DNA of 8,529 nucleotides from Lysobacteraceae bacterium (lineage in GTDB: Bacteria; Pseudomonadota; Gammaproteobacteria; Xanthomonadales; Xanthomonadaceae). The notes under the pieces were generated by a model, which worked only from the letters and a program-made list of their open reading frames with translations, had not been told where the DNA came from and searched no databases. The translations under genes and the position numbers were made by a program. Location: assembly GCA_017990865.1 (NCBI GenBank), contig JAGNNB010000119.1, positions 1 to 8,529 of the forward strand, in the 5' to 3' direction. Shown in pieces: positions 1-5,932 of this stretch (positions are counted from its first letter, which is position 1; the number at the start of each line of letters is the position of its first letter).

Positions 1-490
1 ATGCGCCGGCGGTGTCGATGAAGGTCAGCAGCGGCAAGCGGAAGCGCTCGGCCATCTTCATCAGACGCAGGGCTTTGCGATAGCCCTCGGGTTTGGGCAT
101 GCCGAAATTGCGACGCACCTTGGCTTTGGTGTCGCGGCCTTTTTCGTGGCCGATCACCATCACGCTGCGGCCGCCGATGCGCGCCAAACCGCCGACGATG
201 GCGTTGTCGTTGGCGAACGCGCGATCGCCGGCCAGCTCCTGAAATTCGTCGCACATCACCCGCAGATAATCGAGCGTGTAGGGCCGCGCGGGATGACGCG
301 CCAATTGCGAGACCTGCCATGCGCTGAGGTCGCGGAAAATCTGCGCGGTGCGCTGCCGCAGCTTGTCTTCGAGCGCCCGAATCTCGGCGTCGATATTCAC
401 CGCCGGGCCGGCGCTGGCGTGGCGAAGTTCTTGAATCTTCGCTTCCAGATCGGCGATGGGTTGTTCGAAATCGAGGTAATTGGGGTTCAT
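1..490 (-). CDS. accA: Acetyl-CoA carboxylase carboxyltransferase subunit alpha (partial, N-terminal half)
   Basis: This is the alpha subunit of the carboxyltransferase half of acetyl-CoA carboxylase. With AccD it moves a carboxyl group from biotin to acetyl-CoA to make malonyl-CoA, the first committed step of fatty-acid synthesis, in the cytoplasm. Reading from the ATG at 490 gives 163 residues before the gene leaves the window at base 1; family members are usually near 320, so the C-terminal half is missing only because of the window edge. The N-terminal helical region starts [19 protein letters not shown]. Family motifs follow: [62 protein letters not shown], and LTFIDTAGA at the cut. There is no strong Shine-Dalgarno upstream, but the start fits the family N-terminus. 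It lies 172 bases downstream of dnaE on the same strand, as in many proteobacteria, so co-transcription is likely. Identity is secure. Confidence 0.97.
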   Translation of the reverse strand, partial: MNPNYLDFEQPIADLEAKIQELRHASAGPAVNIDAEIRALEDKLRQRTAQIFRDLSAWQVSQLARHPARPYTLDYLRVMCDEFQELAGDRAFANDNAIVGGLARIGGRSVMVIGHEKGRDTKAKVRRNFGMPKPEGYRKALRLMKMAERFRLPLLTFIDTAGA

Positions 491-582
491 GCGCGGCGGG
501 CAACGAGGCCGGAAAGGCGTCAGTCTAGCCGAGGTACCGCCCAAACGCCGTACGCTGCGGTACGCGGTGCGTCGCCGACCGT

Positions 583-660
583 CGGTAGAACGGCCTTCAG
601 GCCGCTGTTCTCCATTCACACGAAAAAGCCAACACCATCGGCCTGAAGGCCGCTCTACCG
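583..660. repeat. Inverted pair of GTAG-headed REP palindromes between dnaE and accA
   Basis: Arms at 583-604 and 639-660 are 22-base inverted repeats with a single mismatch (590 against 653). Each begins with GTAG read inward and contains the palindromic core CGGCCTTCAGGCCG. The left copy folds alone: 587-591 pairs with 607-611 and 592-596 with 599-603, with a three-base bulge (604-606), which is the shape of repetitive extragenic palindromes. GTAG-headed REPs mobilised by RAYT transposases are known from Stenotrophomonas and relatives; assigning this copy to that class is inference from the head and fold. Lying just past the dnaE stop codon, it could affect dnaE mRNA 3' stability or readthrough into accA. 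There is no T-tract, so it is not a classical terminator. Confidence 0.75.
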
Positions 661-662
661 GG

Positions 663-3600
663 TTAGGCCCACGGTTTGCTCATCGCCAATCGCACCGCGC
701 GTACGCCGGGCAGGGCGCGCAAGGCATTCGGCAGGTCGGCTTCCACGCGTACCGATTCACCACCGTTGAGGTCGAGCGTGCCGGCGGAGCCCTGCGGCAG
801 CAGCAGATCCAGACGCAGCGGCGTGTGCCCGGGGCGATGTTGCGCGAGCAGCGATTCGACCGAACGCAGAGTTTGCGGTTCGCGCAAATCCAAACGCAGA
901 GAGAGCCGCTGCGCCTGTTGCGCGCAAAGTTGGCGGTAATCCCAACAACGGCGCGCGCGCAGCGAAAACCCGCCGCTGAATTCGTCCTCGCGCAGCCCGC
1001 CTTCGACGATCAGGATGCGATCGCGGGTGAGCAGTTGTTGATATTCGAAGAAGGCTTCGGCGAAGAACGCGCATTCCAGCCGGCCGCGCCCGTCCTCGAT
1101 TTGCACGAACGCCTGCGAATCGCCGCGTTTGCGCATCGCCAGCACCAGGCCCGCGACCACGACCGTCGCTTCGGCGCGCCAACTGCGACCGCCGTCTCCG
1201 TCGCCGCCTTTGTTGCGCGAGGGCGGGGCGGCGTTTTCGTACAAGGTGTCGAGTTTGCCGAGGTCGCTGCCGATCAGCGCGGCCAATTCGTCGCGATAGG
1301 GATCGAGCGGATGGCCGCTGAGATAGTGCCCGAGGGTCTCGCGTTCGCCCGCGAGTTTCTGCACCAGCGGCCAATCGGCGGCTTCGGGCAATTCGAGTTT
1401 CAAGGCGGGCGTGGATTCGGCCGGGCCGCCGAATAGCGACACTTGCCCGGCGTCGCGTTCGCGCGCCAGTTGATCGGTGGCTTTCAGCACTTCGGGCAGT
1501 TGCAGCAACAACGACGGCCGATTCTTGCCGAGCGCATCCAAGGCACCGGCGCTGATCAGCGCTTCCAGCGTGCGCCGATTGAGTTTCGACGAATCGACGC
1601 GTTTGCAGAAATCCAACAAGTCGGCATAGGCGCCGTCGCGCGTGCGCGCATCCGCGATGGCTTCGCAGGCGCCGCGGCCGACGCCTTTCACCGCGCCCAA
1701 GCCGTAGCGGATGGTCTTCTCGTCCAAGGCTTCGAACATGTAATTCGAGCCGTTGACGTCCGGCGGCAGCACGGTCAGACCCAACGCGCGCGCTTCGTCG
1801 AGAAAGCCGACGACTTTATCGGTGTTGTCCATGTCCGACGACAGCACCGCGGCCATGAATTCGGCCGGGTAATGCACTTTCAGCCACGCGGTTTGGTAGG
1901 CGACCAGCGCGTACGCAGCGGAGTGCGACTTGTTGAAGCCGTATTCGGCGAACTTCTCCATCAAGTCGAAGATCTGCGTCGCGGTGCGCGGATCGACGCC
2001 GTGCGCGGCCGCGCCATCCTCGAATTTGGCGCGCTCTTTCGCCATTTCCTCGGGTTTTTTCTTGCCCATCGCGCGACGCAGCAGGTCGGCGCCGCCCAGC
2101 GAATAGCCGGCCAGCACCTGCGCGATCTGCATCACCTGTTCCTGATACACGATCACGCCGTAGGTCGGTTTCAGCACCGTTTCCAACGCCGGGTGCGAAT
2201 ACGTGACCTCGGCGCGGCCGTGCTTGCGATCCACCCATTCGCGATCCATCCCCGAACCGAGCGGGCCGGGGCGGAACAGCGCGGCGAGCGCGATGATGTC
2301 TTCGAACGTGTCGGGCTTGGCGCGCTTGAGCAATTCGCGCATGCCGCGCGATTCGAACTGGAACACCGCCACCGTGTCGCCGCGCGCGAACAACTGGTAG
2401 CTGGCCCTGTCGTCAAGCGGCAGCGCGCCGATATCCAGCGCTTCCTGGCCTTCGCGCTTGCGCCGCGCGTTGATCGCTTTCACCGCCCAATCGATGATGG
2501 TCAGCGTGCGCAGGCCGAGAAAGTCGAACTTCACCAAGCCGATCGTTTCGACGTCATCCTTGTCGAATTGCGTCACCGGATGCTTGCCGTGGCCGTCGCT
2601 GTCGTGTTCGGCGAACAGCGGGCAGAATTCCGACAGCGGCGCGGGCGCGATCACCACGCCGCCGGCGTGTTTGCCGGCGTTGCGCGTGAGGTCTTCGAGC
2701 TGCAGCGCCAGATCGATCAGGTCGCGCACGTCCTCTTCGCTGGCGTAACGCTCCTTCAATTCGGCGACGGCGCGGTCGGGATCCTTGCGCGCGCGTTCGC
2801 TGGTGCCGAGCGCGTCTTCCAGCGACAACGGATCGGCCGGCTGCAGCGGAATCAGTTTGGAAATGCCGTCGACGAAGCCGTACGGATAACCGAGCACGCG
2901 ACCCGCATCGCGCACCACCGCCTTCGCGGCCATGGTGCCGTAGGTGATGATCTGGCTGACGCGGTCGCGACCGTATTTCGCGGCGACGTAATCGATCACC
3001 TCGTCGCGGCGGTCCATGCAGAAGTCGATGTCGAAGTCGGGCATCGACACGCGTTCGGGGTTGAGGAAGCGCTCGAACAGCAGGTCGTACGGCAGCGGGT
3101 CGAGATCGGTGATGCCCAGCGCCCACGCCACCAGCGAACCCGCGCCGGAACCGCGCCCCGGGCCGACCGGAATGCCGTGTTGTTTGCCCCAGTTGATGAA
3201 GTCCGCGACGATGAGGAAGTAGCCGGGGAAGCCCATCTTCACGATCACGTCGAGCTCGGTTTCGAGCCGCGCGTCGTAGCTCGCGCGGTCGTGGCCCGGC
3301 GCGAGCGGATATTTGCGCAAGCGTTGTTCCAACCCGTCGCGCGCTTCCTTGCGGATCCAACTGTCGAGGGTGTGATCCTCGGGCACCGGAAACGCCGGCA
3401 AATAGTATTTGCCGAGCGACAGTTCCAGATTGCAGCGCTTCGCGAGATCGATCGCGTTGTCGATCGCGTCCGGCGCGTCTTCGGCGAACAGCGCCGCCAT
3501 CTCGTCCGACGATTTCAGGTATTGCTGCGCGCTGTAGTCGCGCGGGCGTTTTGGGTCGTCCAGAATGCGGCCGGAGGCGATGCACACACGCGCCTCGTGC

Positions 3601-4223
3601 GCTTCGAAACCGTCGGCGTCGAGAAAGCGCGCATCGTTGCTGGCGATCACCGGCACGCCGCGCTGCCCGGCCGCATGCAGCGCGAATGCATTGAAGCCCG
3701 CTTCGTCGTCGAAGCCGCAGCGGGTGAGTTCCAGATGCAGGCGGTCGTCGAAATGCCGCTGCCAGTCGGCGAGCCATTGCGTCGCCAGATCGTGACGATG
3801 CCCCGCCGCCAACAGGCCGGCTTGGCTATGTCGTCCGACCAGCGCGAACAAGCCGTCGTTCGCTTCGGCGAGCCATTGCGGCCGCACCACCACGCCGTCG
3901 TGGCGATGGCCTTCCATCCATGCGCGGCTGAGCAAGCGCGACAGCGACAGATAGCCGCTGCGGTCGCGGCAGAGCAGCGTCAGTTTCCAGGGCGCTTCGT
4001 CGCCCTCGGCCACCTGTACGTCGGCGCCCGCGATGGGCTTCACGCCCGCGCTTTCGGCGGCTTTGTAGAACTTGACCAGCGCGAAGAGATTATTGCGGTC
4101 GGTCAGCGCCACCGCCGGCTGGCCCTGGGCGGCGCAACGCGCGACGAGTTCCGGAATGCGGATCGTCGAGTCGGCGAGCGAGTATTCGCTGTGCAGGTGG
4201 AGGTGGGCGAAACGGGCGGACAT
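663..4223 (-). CDS. dnaE: DNA polymerase III subunit alpha
   Basis: This is the catalytic alpha subunit of the replicative DNA polymerase III holoenzyme. It has 1186 residues, close to the 1160 of E. coli DnaE. Domains in order: PHP domain (about 5-280), starting [18 protein letters not shown]; palm with [10 protein letters not shown] (354-363) and PDFDID (395-400), whose D398 and D400 are the probable partners of E. coli D401 and D403; third catalytic Asp D567 in [12 protein letters not shown]; thumb/fingers with [10 protein letters not shown] and [19 protein letters not shown]; helix-hairpin-helix (about 838-900); clamp-binding pentapeptide QVSLF (927-931, where E. coli has QADMF); OB fold (about 1018-1095); C-terminal tau-binding region. 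The PHP domain keeps the first HxH (H9, H11), but the later ligand position is R43 in TDRNNL and another is R199 in SNDARF. Metal-dependent proofreading is therefore probably lost and left to DnaQ. The start matches the family N-terminus; Shine-Dalgarno is weak. Identity is certain. Confidence 0.99.
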   Translation of the reverse strand: MSARFAHLHLHSEYSLADSTIRIPELVARCAAQGQPAVALTDRNNLFALVKFYKAAESAGVKPIAGADVQVAEGDEAPWKLTLLCRDRSGYLSLSRLLSRAWMEGHRHDGVVVRPQWLAEANDGLFALVGRHSQAGLLAAGHRHDLATQWLADWQRHFDDRLHLELTRCGFDDEAGFNAFALHAAGQRGVPVIASNDARFLDADGFEAHEARVCIASGRILDDPKRPRDYSAQQYLKSSDEMAALFAEDAPDAIDNAIDLAKRCNLELSLGKYYLPAFPVPEDHTLDSWIRKEARDGLEQRLRKYPLAPGHDRASYDARLETELDVIVKMGFPGYFLIVADFINWGKQHGIPVGPGRGSGAGSLVAWALGITDLDPLPYDLLFERFLNPERVSMPDFDIDFCMDRRDEVIDYVAAKYGRDRVSQIITYGTMAAKAVVRDAGRVLGYPYGFVDGISKLIPLQPADPLSLEDALGTSERARKDPDRAVAELKERYASEEDVRDLIDLALQLEDLTRNAGKHAGGVVIAPAPLSEFCPLFAEHDSDGHGKHPVTQFDKDDVETIGLVKFDFLGLRTLTIIDWAVKAINARRKREGQEALDIGALPLDDRASYQLFARGDTVAVFQFESRGMRELLKRAKPDTFEDIIALAALFRPGPLGSGMDREWVDRKHGRAEVTYSHPALETVLKPTYGVIVYQEQVMQIAQVLAGYSLGGADLLRRAMGKKKPEEMAKERAKFEDGAAAHGVDPRTATQIFDLMEKFAEYGFNKSHSAAYALVAYQTAWLKVHYPAEFMAAVLSSDMDNTDKVVGFLDEARALGLTVLPPDVNGSNYMFEALDEKTIRYGLGAVKGVGRGACEAIADARTRDGAYADLLDFCKRVDSSKLNRRTLEALISAGALDALGKNRPSLLLQLPEVLKATDQLARERDAGQVSLFGGPAESTPALKLELPEAADWPLVQKLAGERETLGHYLSGHPLDPYRDELAALIGSDLGKLDTLYENAAPPSRNKGGDGDGGRSWRAEATVVVAGLVLAMRKRGDSQAFVQIEDGRGRLECAFFAEAFFEYQQLLTRDRILIVEGGLREDEFSGGFSLRARRCWDYRQLCAQQAQRLSLRLDLREPQTLRSVESLLAQHRPGHTPLRLDLLLPQGSAGTLDLNGGESVRVEADLPNALRALPGVRAVRLAMSKPWA

Positions 4224-4353
4224 CGGCGGGCCGGAGAGCGCAGACCGGCAGGGTAGGGCGAGGGGCCGATGTCGGCAAGGCTTGACAGGCGCCGACGGCT
4301 GCGGCGACGGGGCGGCGACCTCCGGAGGATCGCCGTCCCGCGCGACCGACGCG

Positions 4354-4369
4354 GTCCGCTACAGCGGAC
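4354..4369 (-). terminator. Short hairpin just past the small secreted protein gene
   Basis: Bases 4354-4360 and 4363-4369 are perfect inverted repeats (GTCCGCT and AGCGGAC), realistically a 6-bp stem with a TACA loop. It begins about nine bases beyond the stop codon at 4379-4381 in the direction of transcription. No U-tract follows, so termination is only possible. The rest of the 155-base gap before dnaE holds no clear promoter for dnaE. Confidence 0.3.
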
Positions 4370-4378
4370 TCGTACCGA

Positions 4379-4777
4379 TTACCAGCGGCATTTGAACGAG
4401 GCGTTGCGCGTGGCGGTGCCGTAGGCGTTGCGGACGGTGAGGGTGATCTTCACCGTTTCGCCGAAGGCGCACGGACCCATGAAATCGGTCCAGTTGCCGC
4501 CGTCGTACTGATAACCCTGACGGCCGGTCCAGGTCCCGGTCGCCGGCGTGCTTGAGCTGTAGGTCGCGTAGCAGGCGAACCAGCCGTTGCCGCTGTCGGC
4601 GTTGTTGGGGCAGACGAAGGACGTGATCGTCGGTCCGGCGACAGTGGGAACGATCGCTTGCGCTTGCGCGGCGCTCGACGACGACAGGGACGTCACGCCG
4701 ATCGCGGCCATGGCGAGGGCGGTCGCGATCGTCGCGGCGAGACGACGGCGCGGGATAGCGGTGGAACATTGCTTCAT
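4379..4777 (-). CDS. Small secreted protein made of a single four-cysteine domain (paralogue of the protease C-terminal domain)
   Basis: This gene encodes a 132-residue exported protein without a recognised name. The N-terminus MKQCSTAIPRRRLAATIATA leads into a hydrophobic stretch (LAMAAIGVTSL) and an SSSSAAQAQA cleavage region, a typical Sec signal peptide. The mature part is about 90 residues. Its cysteines, numbered from the start used here, are C56, C69, C103 and C130, with 12, 33 and 26 residues between them. The C-terminal domain of the protease at 5933-7435 has the same order with 12, 33 and 27, and shares P-T-x3-F-x-C-P, TPA, W-x-G and T-x-T-V-x-N. By hand alignment about a third of positions are identical, so the two are homologous. 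It is probably a beta-sandwich stabilised by two disulfides. The start at 4777 is preferred over an in-frame ATG at 4789 because GGAG (4784-4787) sits six bases upstream of it; the longer form would be 136 residues. Function is unknown; binding a surface polymer, or binding the protease itself, are both only guesses. Confidence 0.85.
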   Translation of the reverse strand: MKQCSTAIPRRRLAATIATALAMAAIGVTSLSSSSAAQAQAIVPTVAGPTITSFVCPNNADSGNGWFACYATYSSSTPATGTWTGRQGYQYDGGNWTDFMGPCAFGETVKITLTVRNAYGTATRNASFKCRW

Positions 4778-4783
4778 TACGAT

Positions 4784-4787
4784 CTCC
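4784..4787 (-). promoter_or_regulatory. Ribosome binding site that fixes the start of the small secreted protein
   Basis: GGAG on the minus strand lies six bases before the ATG at 4775-4777. It overlaps the alternative in-frame ATG at 4787-4789, which has no Shine-Dalgarno of its own. The protease gene has the same arrangement, ATGGAGAT followed by the true ATG (SD at 7444-7447), so both starts seem to descend from one leader. Confidence 0.6.
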
Positions 4788-4881
4788 ATTGAGGTTCCGC
4801 CCTGTTCGGGCGTTCGGGGGACGTCGCCCGTCCCATACGGGCGGCGGTCGTCCTTGCGGGCTCGCCATTACGTTGAATTTG

Positions 4882-4897
4882 GGTGACGAGCATCACA
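4882..4897. promoter_or_regulatory. CRP/Clp-type operator
   Basis: GGTGACGAGCATCACA matches the CRP consensus TGTGA-N6-TCACA at nine of ten defined bases; read on the minus strand it is TGTGATGCTCGTCACC. It is centred about 112 bases upstream of the preferred start codon of the small secreted protein. Xanthomonas and Lysobacter use Clp, a CRP homologue with the same DNA preference, to control extracellular enzymes, so regulation of a secreted product is plausible. No convincing -10/-35 pair could be fixed at a standard spacing. A single half-site, GGTGA at 7599-7603, lies upstream of the protease and is not enough to call. Confidence 0.5.
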
Positions 4898-4992
4898 AAA
4901 ACGACTGATCCAGATTGGCGGATTCCCTCGATGGAGCGGTAGGCGCGGTTTTGGCGGAAGGTTCCCCTGTCTTGGCGTGAGGGTGCGGCTCC

Positions 4993-5016
4993 AGGCCGTC
5001 TTTGCGCGGCCTCTAC
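4993..5016 (-). repeat. GTAG-headed REP-like palindrome
   Basis: On the minus strand GTAG (5016-5013) is followed at once by AGGCCG-type arms: 4993-4998 and 5007-5012 form a perfect 6-bp stem (AGGCCG with CGGCCT) around an eight-base loop. The head and GGCC core resemble the pair between dnaE and accA, so it is probably a diverged member of the same class. Confidence 0.45.
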
Positions 5017-5062
5017 GGGCGGTGGGCGGGCGCGGCGCGATCGCTTCGTCGTCCCGCGACGC

Positions 5063-5137
5063 GCACGACCATACGGCCGCTTTCACGGCCGACCATAACG
5101 ATGCGATACGGCCGCTTTCGCGGCCGTATGGTCGTGC
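5063..5137. repeat. Compound palindrome: 18-bp inverted repeat with nested direct repeats
   Basis: Bases 5063-5080 and 5120-5137 are perfect 18-base inverted repeats 39 bases apart. Within the structure, 5071-5091 and 5106-5126 are 21-base direct repeats differing at one base (5085 against 5120). The second copy also folds by itself, 5106-5115 pairing with 5120-5129 around the loop TTTC, giving a perfect 10-bp stem. The two possible foldings are mutually exclusive. It lies just past the stop codon of the protease-tail fragment. It may be a tandem REP-like element; no known class is recognised with confidence. Confidence 0.7.
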
Positions 5138-5159
5138 ATGGAGCTTCTGAGGATGGCGA

Positions 5160-5279
5160 TCAGAGAATGATCGGGCCGCCCTTGCAGCGGGCGCGGACGC
5201 TGGTGCGCGAGACCGAGCCCGAAGCGTTGGTGATGGTCACGGTCACGGTGAAGTAGTCGTTGGATTCGAGAGCTTTCAT
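5160..5279 (-). pseudogene. Truncated 3' remnant of a second copy of the protease C-terminal domain
   Basis: Read on the minus strand this stretch gives 39 codons, ending VTVTITNASGSVSRTSVRAR, then CKGGPIIL and TGA at 5162-5160. The protease tail reads VTATVTNGAGSVSRTSARFS, then CPTGPIP. By hand, 17 of 29 aligned residues are identical, and the DNA shares runs such as TGCGCGAGACCGA on the plus strand. Only the last beta strands and the fourth cysteine remain. An ATG sits at 5279-5277 but is preceded directly by an in-frame TGA (5282-5280) and lacks a ribosome binding site or signal peptide, so expression is unlikely. It is best read as the end of a lost protease or single-domain gene, whose 5' part was deleted and replaced by the upstream region of the plus-strand gene. 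Confidence 0.75.
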
Positions 5280-5404
5280 TCATGCGCCGGATCGCTGCAT
5301 GGCTCGCGGCGCCGCGCTGTTTCGCGTCGCGGTATCGCTCGAGCGAGCGGTCTTCGACGATCTGCTAGGATTCGCGCCCCTTTCTTCCTGCATCGCGCCC
5401 GCTC

Positions 5405-5420
5405 GCGATGCGAACATCGC
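5405..5420 (+). promoter_or_regulatory. Hairpin directly before the start of the 2H phosphoesterase-like gene
   Basis: GCGATG (5405-5410) and CATCGC (5415-5420) form a perfect 6-bp stem around a CGAA loop. It ends four bases before the ATG at 5425, where a ribosome binding site would normally lie. No Shine-Dalgarno is visible. The structure could limit translation, or may mean that a different start is used. Confidence 0.3.
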
Positions 5421-5424
5421 CGCC

Positions 5425-5841
5425 ATGCCTCGACTATCGGGCATCTACCGTTTCGCGCCGCCGCTCGATGCCTCCGGCAATCGAATGCGTCGCGATGGTC
5501 GCAGCACCGACGGTTGGCTCATCATCCAATGCGAAGCGGATGTGGGCCGTTATTTGCGGCAATTACGCATGCTGGAACGCCGCGCGGCGGCGCCGCTGTC
5601 GGATCCGTTATGGGGCGCGCATGTGTCCGTCGTGCTCGGCGAGGATCTGCCCGATCCGCGACTGTGGAAAGATCGCGAAGGCCGCGTCGTCGAATTCGAA
5701 TACGCGCATCCGCCGTGCGAGATCGACGAATACGTCTTCTTTCCTGTGATTTGCGAAGACGCCTCGGACTATCGCGAATCGCTGGGTTTACCGCGCGAAC
5801 CGCGCTGGCCGCTGCATTTGACCTTCGGCAATTCCAAATAA
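5425..5841 (+). CDS. Small 2H-phosphoesterase-like protein
   Basis: From the ATG at 5425 this is a 138-residue, soluble, probably cytoplasmic protein with no signal peptide. It carries two histidine motifs, AHVSVV (H66, S68) and LHLTFG (H131, T133), about 65 residues apart. That pairing of H-x-S/T motifs is the signature of the 2H phosphoesterase superfamily (LigT, CPDase, YjcG and relatives), which cleave cyclic phosphodiesters or 2',5'-linked nucleotides. The conserved-looking GIYRFAP near the start, LWGAHVSVVLGEDLPD and VEFEY in the middle, and LGLPREPRWPLHLTFGN at the end also recall from memory the phage T4 57B-like branch. The frame stays open upstream to an ATG at 5260, but those residues look unlike protein and overlap the decayed fragment. 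It is the only plus-strand gene here, convergent with the protease. Substrate unknown; the assignment rests on motifs only. Confidence 0.7.
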   Translation: MPRLSGIYRFAPPLDASGNRMRRDGRSTDGWLIIQCEADVGRYLRQLRMLERRAAAPLSDPLWGAHVSVVLGEDLPDPRLWKDREGRVVEFEYAHPPCEIDEYVFFPVICEDASDYRESLGLPREPRWPLHLTFGNSK

Positions 5842-5869
5842 CTCGATCTCGTCGAAAATCGATAGCGCA

Positions 5870-5901
5870 ACGAACGAGGGCGCCGAAGCGCCCTCGTTCG
5901 T
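5870..5901. terminator. Bidirectional hairpin terminator between convergent genes
   Basis: Bases 5870-5883 and 5888-5901 are perfect 14-base inverted repeats with a four-base CGAA loop (5884-5887). The hairpin lies 28 bases after the stop codon of the 2H-like gene and 31 bases after that of the protease. On the minus strand the stem is followed by a moderately T-rich run (CGATTTTCG); the plus side has little T. Stem strength and placement make termination in both directions likely. Confidence 0.8.
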
Positions 5902-5929
5902 CTCGATCGCAGCGACTCGATCGTAGCGA
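5902..5929. repeat. 14-base tandem repeat, two units
   Basis: CTCGATCGCAGCGA (5902-5915) is followed directly by CTCGATCGTAGCGA (5916-5929), one base different. It fills the space between the hairpin terminator and the end of the protease gene. It is probably a local slippage product; no function is evident. Confidence 0.6.
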
Positions 5930-5932
5930 CGA

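Larger units (their letters stand above)
4778..5159. other. Palindrome-rich intergenic region upstream of the small secreted protein
   Basis: No gene is visible in these 382 bases. Next to the start codon the leader holds two stem-loops: 4798-4802 with 4808-4812 (5 bp) and 4825-4831 with 4837-4843 (perfect 7 bp, loop 4832-4836). A CRP/Clp-like site follows at 4882-4897. Further out are a GTAG-headed palindrome (4993-5016) and a compound palindrome (5063-5137). A degraded protease copy would be expected here if the fragment at 5160-5279 had once been longer on this side, but the fragment ends in its natural stop codon and nothing like the protease lies beyond it. Confidence 0.6.

Noticed and set aside
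146..646. Plus-strand open frame over accA
   Set aside because: It is antisense to accA, whose family motifs are clear on the minus strand.
1443..4256. Very long open plus-strand frame (937 codons) across dnaE
   Set aside because: It is antisense to an unmistakable dnaE and has no recognisable motifs. Long antisense frames are expected in high-GC coding DNA with strong third-position bias.
4282..4287. Perfect TTGACA -35 hexamer on the plus strand upstream of dnaE
   Set aside because: No -10-like sequence lies 16-18 bases downstream, and no plus-strand gene follows; chance match.
5260..5424. Longer start (5260) for the 2H-like gene
   Set aside because: The first 55 residues resemble no protein, overlap the start of the decayed protease-tail fragment, and the conserved-looking N-terminus begins at 5425.
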